In this document: positions 58,126 to 64,000 of the stretch, one piece after another
Numbering within the stretch: the stretch's first letter is position 1
How the letters are laid out: every line of letters starts with the position of its first letter
Origin: Granulosicoccus sp965214025
Lineage (GTDB): Bacteria; Pseudomonadota; Gammaproteobacteria; Granulosicoccales; Granulosicoccaceae
Direction of reading: 5' to 3'
Length of the DNA stretch: 64,000 nucleotides
Assembly (NCBI GenBank): GCA_965214025.1
Contig: CBDCAW010000096.1
Location: 31,031-95,030 of the forward strand
The notes under the pieces: model-generated
What the model saw: only the letters and a program-made list of their open reading frames with translations
Database searches by the model: none
Told to the model about the DNA's origin: nothing
Made by a program: the position numbers and the translations under genes

Positions 58126-60752
58126 TGGAGGCAGTTGCCCGCGCGGGAACGCGAACCACTTGCCCCTATTGCGGAGTCGGTTGTGGCGTACTGATCGCGC
58201 CCGATGGCAACGGTGAGGTGACCATCGAGGGAGATCCTGATCATCCGGCCAATCGGGGCAGGTTGTGTTCGAAGGGGTCGGCCCTTGCAGAAACCGTCAG
58301 CACCGATCATCGCCTGCTGACACCCATGGTCGATGGAAGAAGAGCCGACTGGGATACCGCACTGGACCGGGTAGCCGATCGATTCCGTCAGGCGATTGCA
58401 GAACATGGGCCGGACTCGGTCGCCTTCTACGTTGCCGGCCAATTGCTTACCGAAGACTACTACGTCGCCAACAAGCTCATGAAGGGCTTCATGGGGTCGG
58501 CCAATATCGACACCAATTCCCGACTCTGCATGTCGTCGACAGTCGCAGGGCACAAGCGTGCCTTCGGTACCGACACGGTGCCAGGCCTCTACGATGACCT
58601 GGATGAGGCGGACTTGGTAGTGCTCGTAGGGTCGAACCTGGCCTGGTGTCATCCGGTGTTGTACCAGAGGGTCATTGCCGCCCGTGAATCGCGTGGCACA
58701 CGGATCGTCACGATCGACCCACGTCGCACGGCCTCTTGTGAAGGGGCACTGCACCTGCAACTGAAGGCAGGCAGCGACGTGTCGCTGTTCAATGCACTGC
58801 TGGCAGAGATCGCTCGCCGCGGTGCCATCGATACGGCGTATGCGGATGCCCATGTCGACGGGCTGGCCGAGACGATTGCTGCCGCACAGGCATCCGCTCC
58901 CGAGCTCACGGGGCTGGCCACTGAGCAATTGCAGGCGTTCACGGACCTTTGGATCGACACTGAAAAGGTGGTGACCGTTTTCAGCCAGGGCGTCAACCAG
59001 TCATCCTCGGGAACTGACAAGGTCAACGCTATCCTGAATTGTCATCTGGCCACCGGCAGAATCGGCAAGCCGGGTAGCGGCCCTTTCTCCGTCACCGGTC
59101 AGGTCAATGCCATGGGTGGGCGAGAGGTGGGGGGGCTTGCCAACATGCTGGCCTGTCACCTCGACATCGAAAACCTCGAACACAGCGCCGCTGTGAAGAG
59201 ATTCTGGAACGCGCCTGCCCTGCCCGCAAAGGCAGGTATCAAGGCCGTCGACATGTTCGAGGCCGTCGGTGCCGGCCGAATCAAGGCACTGTGGATCATC
59301 CATTCCAACCCGGCCGTGACGGTACCCGATGCAGACCGGGTACGTGACGCCATCGCGGCCTGCCCGTTTGTCGTCGTCAGTGACATCACGGCCGACACGG
59401 ACACGGCGCGGCTGGCGGATGTGCTTCTACCGGCTGCCGCCTGGGGCGAGAAGTCAGGTACGGTAACGAATTCCGATCGCACGATCAGTCGTCAACGTAG
59501 CGTCCTGCCAGCACCCGGAGAGGCGAAGCCGGACTGGTGGATCCTTGCAGAGGTCGCGCGCCGCATGGGCTGGACCAAGGGTTTCTCCTGGCAAAGTCCA
59601 GCAGAAATCTTCGCTGAGCATGCAGCGCTTTCCGGGATTGCCGGTGCGCTTGGCATGGACTTCGATATTTCGGCCATGGCCGGGATCAGTGCGAAGGATT
59701 ACGACACGCTCGAACCTGTTCGCTGGCCGCAGTCGGCATCGAGAAGTGGGGGGCGCTTCTTCGGCAGTGGAGGCTTCTACCATGCCGGCGGCAAGGCGAA
59801 GATGTGGCCGCTCGTGCCTCGTGCGCCCGGCTCGGCCGCCACCGTGACGCAGCCCTTCCGTCTCAATACCGGTCGGCTTCGTGATCAGTGGCACACCATG
59901 ACCCGCACCGCTCTATCACCTCGGTTGTCGGCACATCTGCCGGAGCCGTTCGTCGACATGAATCCGCAGGATGCGGCGCGTCTGGGTCTCGAACCGGCGA
60001 GTCTCGTGCGGCTCGGCAGCTCACATGGCAACGCCATTCTGAGGTTGCACCAAACCGACGATGTGCGGCCGGGAGATCTGTTCGTACCGATGCACTGGAC
60101 CGGAATGACCGCTCCTGCGGCACGTATCAACCCCCTGGTGGCACCGGTCCTGGACCCCGTTTCCGGGCAACCGGAAAGCAAGGCATCCACCGTTTCTGCC
60201 GAAAAATTCACCGCGCTCTGGTATGGCTTCGCTATCTCCACCACGACGTTCACGCCGGTGAGTGACTATTGGGCCCGAGCCCGTACCCGTACGGGATATC
60301 GTTGTGAACTGGCTGACCTTGCTGAACCTGCAGACTGGGAAAGCTACGCCCGCACACTGTTCGGCCTGCCGGACGCGGCGATACAGCGCATGTCGGACAG
60401 CAAACGAGGCCGTCACCGCATTGGTCTGTTCGATGGGGACATCCTGTTGGCGGCGATCTATGTCGCACCGGAACCGGTGCCGGTAATGCGTGATTTTCTG
60501 GTCGGTCTGCTTGGGCAGGAGGCTCCCTGGGCATTGGCCGGCCAGGCGCGTGGTGGTATGCCCGACCCCGGGCCCGTGGTCTGCTCCTGCTTTGCCGTCG
60601 GACGCAATACGGTCAGGCGGGCCATCGTCGGCGAAAGGCTGATAAGCGTCGAGCAGATCGGTGGCAGCCTGTCGGCCGGGACCAACTGCGGTTCCTGTCG
60701 ATCCGAGCTGGCCTCGATACTGGAGGAGACCCTGACACCGGCGAGCCGATAG
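58122..60752 (+). CDS. nasA: Assimilatory nitrate reductase catalytic subunit with C-terminal [2Fe-2S] domain
   Basis: 876 residues, molybdopterin enzyme reducing nitrate to nitrite. N-terminal [4Fe-4S] motif TTCPYCGVGCGVLI (C-x2-C-x3-C) with the fourth Cys in GRLCSKG. The Mo domain has DTNSRLCMSSTVAGHKRAFG, VGSNLAWCHPVL and SGTVTNSDRTISRQR. The C-terminal BFD-like motif VVCSCFAVGRNTVRRAI / GTNCGSCRSEL binds a [2Fe-2S] cluster, typical of NasA-type enzymes that take electrons directly from reductase partners. Last gene of the GAF-nirB-nirD-nasA operon. No nitrate transporter is seen in the window. Confidence 0.95.
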   Translation: MMEAVARAGTRTTCPYCGVGCGVLIAPDGNGEVTIEGDPDHPANRGRLCSKGSALAETVSTDHRLLTPMVDGRRADWDTALDRVADRFRQAIAEHGPDSVAFYVAGQLLTEDYYVANKLMKGFMGSANIDTNSRLCMSSTVAGHKRAFGTDTVPGLYDDLDEADLVVLVGSNLAWCHPVLYQRVIAARESRGTRIVTIDPRRTASCEGALHLQLKAGSDVSLFNALLAEIARRGAIDTAYADAHVDGLAETIAAAQASAPELTGLATEQLQAFTDLWIDTEKVVTVFSQGVNQSSSGTDKVNAILNCHLATGRIGKPGSGPFSVTGQVNAMGGREVGGLANMLACHLDIENLEHSAAVKRFWNAPALPAKAGIKAVDMFEAVGAGRIKALWIIHSNPAVTVPDADRVRDAIAACPFVVVSDITADTDTARLADVLLPAAAWGEKSGTVTNSDRTISRQRSVLPAPGEAKPDWWILAEVARRMGWTKGFSWQSPAEIFAEHAALSGIAGALGMDFDISAMAGISAKDYDTLEPVRWPQSASRSGGRFFGSGGFYHAGGKAKMWPLVPRAPGSAATVTQPFRLNTGRLRDQWHTMTRTALSPRLSAHLPEPFVDMNPQDAARLGLEPASLVRLGSSHGNAILRLHQTDDVRPGDLFVPMHWTGMTAPAARINPLVAPVLDPVSGQPESKASTVSAEKFTALWYGFAISTTTFTPVSDYWARARTRTGYRCELADLAEPADWESYARTLFGLPDAAIQRMSDSKRGRHRIGLFDGDILLAAIYVAPEPVPVMRDFLVGLLGQEAPWALAGQARGGMPDPGPVVCSCFAVGRNTVRRAIVGERLISVEQIGGSLSAGTNCGSCRSELASILEETLTPASR

Positions 60753-60808
60753 TGGTGGTCGAGCGAATCGGGTCTCTCGGCGAGGGCCACGCCAACGTCG
60801 AGTCGACC

Positions 60809-62407
60809 CTAGAAATCAGTGGCGACACCGCCCTCCTCCTTACGCCGACTCACGAACGCTTCCAGTTCCTCCGCGATCTCGGGCGCCAGCGGCGGCGCCT
60901 CGTACTCGGCCAGATGCTGCTTCCACATTGTGTTGGCCTTTTGCATCGCGGTGGGCTGGCCCGCTTCGAACCAGCTCTCGAAATTCCGCCAGTCGCTGAT
61001 CAGTGGCGCATAGAAAGCATCCTTGTAGCGCGCCTGGGTGTGTTCGGTACCGAAAAAGTGACCGCCGGGGCCGACTTCATCGATCGCATCCAGCCCTAGC
61101 TCATCGGCAGAGAAATTCAGCGGTGTCAGAAAGGCGTCCACCATCTGCAGCAGGTCGATGTCCAGCATCAGTTTCTCGTAGGAACAACACAGGCCACCCT
61201 CCAGCCAGCCGGCGCCGTGCATCAACAGGTTGCCCCCGCCGTTGATGGCACCCCACAGCGAGAACACACTTTCGTAAGCACTCTGTGCATCGACCGTATT
61301 GGCAGCGCAGACGTTCGACGTGCGGTATGGCAGCTTGTACCGACGAGCCAGCTGCCCGCCGATGTGCTGGGCCTTCATGTACTCCGGCGTACCGAATGCC
61401 GGCGAGCCGGACTTCATGTCGACGTTGGAGGTGAATCCGCCGTACACCGCCGGTGTGCCGGGCCGCACCATCTGCGTGAACGCAAGCCCTGCCAGCGCTT
61501 CGGCATTCTGCAGGACCAGCGCACCACCGATGGTCACCGGCGCCATGGCGCCGGACAACGTGAACGGGGTGATCACGACTGGCTGCCCCATGCCGCACAT
61601 GTCGATGATGCCCTGCATCATCGGGATATCCAGCTGCAGCGGTGAATTGGTGTTGATGATGGTGAACACGCTGGGCCGTGCACGTAACTCGTCTTGGGTG
61701 AGCTGCTGGGCAATACGTGTCATTTCCAGACCATCCATGACCCGTTCGTGACCCAGCGAGTAGATGCCATAGCTGCGATCGGTCAGTGTGATGAAATCAC
61801 TGATGCAATCCAGGTGACGAACGGACGCATGGATATCCACCGGCTCCACCGGATAGCCACCGAGCGACTGAAGAATCGGATTGCGCTGGGCGATCTTGAG
61901 AAAGTTGCGGAAGTCTGCCTGGTTACCCGAACGGCGCCCGTGGTCGAGGCAGGATGCGTTCGGCGCGCTGGCCATCAAGGTGTAGATCAGATGATCATCG
62001 CCGAACTCGAGATCGTGCAAAGGATTACGCGCATGCAGACGAAAGCTTGCCGGAATGGTGGTCAGACATTGCTCGATGAGTGCGCTGTCGAAGTGCACCC
62101 GGTCGCTACCCGGAGTCACGTCGGCACCCGCGCGCTGCATGATCTCGCGCGCCCCTTCGTGCAACACACTGATGCCGGTTTCCCGGAGTACTTTCAGCGA
62201 CGCTGCATGCAGTGTGTCCAGCACCTCTTCGGAGGCGAGATCGACCGCCTGGTACGGACGTTTTCTTTGCAGGAACGGCGCCCGCGGCGCAGCGGCAGGC
62301 TCACGGCCTCGCGCACGACGACCTCGCCGGCGGTGGCTACGGTTCGCGGTTTCATCCGCGCTTCTACCAGTGGTTTCGGTCGTTGATTCCGCCGTGGGTT
62401 CCGTCAT
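60809..62407 (-). CDS. Trimethylamine methyltransferase-family (non-pyrrolysine MttB) protein
   Basis: 532 residues; this superfamily demethylates quaternary amines with a corrinoid protein. The N-terminal 45 residues are T/E/R/A-rich. Signatures: LKVLRETGISVLHEGA, YTLMASAPNASCLDHGRRSG, QPVVITPFTLSGAMAPVTIGG and RRYKLPYRTSNVC. No in-frame TAG is present, so this is not a pyrrolysine form; the substrate is likely a betaine-type amine. A BCCT transporter lies directly upstream on the same strand (about 160 nt), supporting quaternary amine use. No corrinoid protein gene is in the window. Confidence 0.9.
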   Translation of the reverse strand: MTEPTAESTTETTGRSADETANRSHRRRGRRARGREPAAAPRAPFLQRKRPYQAVDLASEEVLDTLHAASLKVLRETGISVLHEGAREIMQRAGADVTPGSDRVHFDSALIEQCLTTIPASFRLHARNPLHDLEFGDDHLIYTLMASAPNASCLDHGRRSGNQADFRNFLKIAQRNPILQSLGGYPVEPVDIHASVRHLDCISDFITLTDRSYGIYSLGHERVMDGLEMTRIAQQLTQDELRARPSVFTIINTNSPLQLDIPMMQGIIDMCGMGQPVVITPFTLSGAMAPVTIGGALVLQNAEALAGLAFTQMVRPGTPAVYGGFTSNVDMKSGSPAFGTPEYMKAQHIGGQLARRYKLPYRTSNVCAANTVDAQSAYESVFSLWGAINGGGNLLMHGAGWLEGGLCCSYEKLMLDIDLLQMVDAFLTPLNFSADELGLDAIDEVGPGGHFFGTEHTQARYKDAFYAPLISDWRNFESWFEAGQPTAMQKANTMWKQHLAEYEAPPLAPEIAEELEAFVSRRKEEGGVATDF

Positions 62408-62511
62408 GATTCTGGCCTGGCTATCGGATCGAGATCAGGGAAACATCTTGGATGTAGCCTGTCTTCGACGCCGAGTGTACCTCGCCATCAAGCCCTTCGG
62501 TGAGCCCTTCG

Positions 62512-62529
62512 GCAAGCCTTCAGGCTTGC
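62512..62529. other. Hairpin GCAAGCC-TTCA-GGCTTGC between BCCT and mttB
   Basis: 7-bp stem, 4-nt loop, with short AGCCCTTCGG repeats to its left. No T-run on either strand, so not a standard intrinsic terminator. It may be an mRNA-processing or attenuator-like site in the BCCT-mttB transcript. Confidence 0.5.
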
Positions 62530-62567
62530 GCGACCGATACGCAGTCGACACTCACGAACCGAACTCG

Positions 62568-64000
62568 TCACTGGCCGGTGGTCTTCAATTCACCGATGTC
62601 GGCCTCTTCGGGCTCAAAGCCGTGTTCGTCCACATGTGCCTCTGCCTTTTCCTGCTGACGCGCACGCAACGCGAAGCGCTCCTCGCGCAGTGCCTTCGTC
62701 AGCCCCACACACATGAATATCAACAAGATGGCAACCGGCAAACCGGCGGCTGCCACCGCTGAACGTACCGCTTCCAGGCCACCGGCCAGCAACAGCACGG
62801 CCGCGATGACGCCTTCGGTGCATGCCCAGAACACCCGCTGACCGGTCGGTGGGTTCGAGTGCCCGCCGGAGGTGATCATGTCGATCACCAGGGAGCCCGA
62901 GTCCGATGAGGTGACGAAGAACACGAACACCGCGATTATCAGCAGAACGGAGGTCACCGAGGCAAACGGAAAACTGTCGAGAAAGGTGAAGAAGATGAGG
63001 TCGAGCCCGCCCTCGCCATTCAGCACTTCCGGCAGCTTCTCGTTGCCGTCACGCACCAGCTGAATCGCTGTGTCTCCTGCGATGGAAAACCAGAAGAAGC
63101 TCACCACCGTCGGAACCAGCAGAACAGCCAGCACGAATTCGCGGATCGTGCGCCCACGCGATACCCGGGCGATGAACATGCCGACAAACGGTGCCCACGC
63201 GAGCCACCAGCCCCAATAGCCGAGTGTCCAGGAGGCTTGCCAATCGCTGGCGCGATCGTAGGGATCCGTCCAGAAGCCGGTGTCGACGATGATCTGCAGG
63301 TACTTGCCGACATTCTGCACGAACGAATCGAGCATGAAGGTCGTCGGCCCGGCGACGAACAGGAACGCCAGCAGGCCGCCGGTCAGACACAGGTTGGCCT
63401 GCGAGAGCCGCTTGATGCCGCCATCGAGCCCGGATACCACCGAGATCGTGGCGGTACCCGTTACAACGGCGATGATGATCGTCTGGAGGACCGCACCGTT
63501 GGACAAACCGAAGACGTTTTCCAGCCCGGCACCGATCTGCTTGGCGCCTATCGCCAGGGATGCCGCCACGCCGAACAGGGTGCCGATGACGGCGAAGATA
63601 TCGATGGCATGACCGATTGGCCCGTTGATGCGATCACCGAGCAACGGGTAGAAGGCCGATCGCAACGACAGGGGCATCTTGCGACGAAAGGAGAAATACG
63701 CGACGCACAGCCCGACCACACTATAGATGGCCCAGGGATGAAAGCCCCAGTGATAGAAGGTGTAGAGCAGTGCATCGTCGGCAGCCGCGAACGATTCAGG
63801 CTTGGCAAGCGGTGGCGACAGATAATGCGACAAGGGCTCTGCCACGCCGTTGTACAAAAGCCCGATTCCCATGCCCGCACTGAACAACATGGCGAACCAC
63901 CCGAACCGGGTGAACTCTGGCTTTTCGTCGTCGTCGCCAAGCCTGATCTTGCCCAGATCACTCAGACCGAGCCACACCACGAAACCGAGAAAGCCTGAAA
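62568..64000 (-). CDS. BCCT-family betaine/choline/carnitine transporter, N-terminus cut by window edge
   Basis: At least 476 codons open to base 64000; start outside the window. Signatures: FSAGMGIGLLYNGVAEPLSHY, FHWGFHPWAIYSVVG-like element (YTFYHWGFHPWAIY), GTATISVVSGLDGGIKRLS, and WTLGYWGWWLAWAPFVGMFIARVSRGRT split over two segments, plus FVTSSDSGSLVIDM. The conserved Trp-rich segment WGWWLAWAPF carries the aromatic trimethylammonium-binding residues. Hydrophilic Glu-rich C-tail (EKAEAHVDEHGFEPEEADIGEL). Substrate: probably glycine betaine, carnitine or similar, fitting the MttB neighbour. Confidence 0.92.
   Translation of the reverse strand, partial: SGFLGFVVWLGLSDLGKIRLGDDDEKPEFTRFGWFAMLFSAGMGIGLLYNGVAEPLSHYLSPPLAKPESFAAADDALLYTFYHWGFHPWAIYSVVGLCVAYFSFRRKMPLSLRSAFYPLLGDRINGPIGHAIDIFAVIGTLFGVAASLAIGAKQIGAGLENVFGLSNGAVLQTIIIAVVTGTATISVVSGLDGGIKRLSQANLCLTGGLLAFLFVAGPTTFMLDSFVQNVGKYLQIIVDTGFWTDPYDRASDWQASWTLGYWGWWLAWAPFVGMFIARVSRGRTIREFVLAVLLVPTVVSFFWFSIAGDTAIQLVRDGNEKLPEVLNGEGGLDLIFFTFLDSFPFASVTSVLLIIAVFVFFVTSSDSGSLVIDMITSGGHSNPPTGQRVFWACTEGVIAAVLLLAGGLEAVRSAVAAAGLPVAILLIFMCVGLTKALREERFALRARQQEKAEAHVDEHGFEPEEADIGELKTTGQ

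Noticed and set aside
62512..62529. Hairpin after the BCCT gene as an intrinsic terminator
   Set aside because: No T-run follows on either strand.
1..64000. tRNA genes, rRNA, insertion sequences, prophage or CRISPR
   Set aside because: No cloverleaf-like T-arm motifs with matching acceptor ends, transposase, integrase or spacer-repeat structures were seen by eye.

Overview
The window reads as high-GC chromosomal DNA of a gammaproteobacterium. This rests on the housekeeping block (cca, uppP, a MidA-type methyltransferase, a FolM-like reductase, folB, rpmB-rpmG) together with KtrAB, TctCBA-TctDE, BCCT/MttB and NirBD-NasA genes. Genus is not resolvable by eye; a marine, metabolically versatile lineage is an inference. 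No rRNA, tRNA, CRISPR array, prophage or insertion sequence was seen. The coding regions are dense and many are coupled by 1-4 nt overlaps.

Layout. 1-6.5 kb: AmpG-like permease (cut by the left edge), GH84 hexosaminidase, acyl-CoA ligase, KtrB and a frameshifted KtrA. 6.6-13 kb: tripartite tricarboxylate transporter tctCBA facing its two-component system tctDE, followed by a stand-alone periplasmic binding protein. 13-17.3 kb: unrecognised envelope proteins (putative barrel, putative lipoprotein, DUF945-like). 17.3-23.3 kb: a tight operon manC-type GDP-mannose enzyme / MDR dehydrogenase / PTPS-like / glycosyltransferase / methyltransferase, with a convergent RibD-C-type reductase; it looks like an uncharacterised pteridine or glycoside pathway. 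23.4-26.2 kb: frameshifted SDR, CaiB-type CoA-transferase, GST.

26.4-36.2 kb holds the most unusual block: GAF-HlyD fusion, PqqD-like/M50/HlyD fusion, short SecA paralogue, second HlyD adaptor, and a GGDEF-EAL protein, all one way and mostly overlapping. I know no described system with this composition. The M50-SecA junction carries a 47-bp tandem repeat that forms a chain of three 16-codon mini-ORFs, each linked to the next by ATGA.

36.2-49.9 kb: mostly housekeeping (ThpR, GH114-like, NDUFA9-like, PF10023-like aminopeptidase, Cca, VanZ, UppP, MidA, FolM, FolB, L28, L33, desaturase). 49.9-54.2 kb: GldA/F/G-like ABC operon plus a DUF4340-type protein, with further gene-junction duplications. 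54.1-60.8 kb: a relic of an MttB-type gene, a three-repeat GAF-like protein, and nirB-nirD-nasA. 60.8-64 kb: an intact MttB-family gene downstream of a BCCT transporter cut by the right edge.

Two themes cross the window. First, 43-48 bp tandem duplications recur at gene boundaries. Second, there are two clear and one probable single-base frameshifts (ktrA, SDR, DUF4340), which could be assembly errors or real decay.
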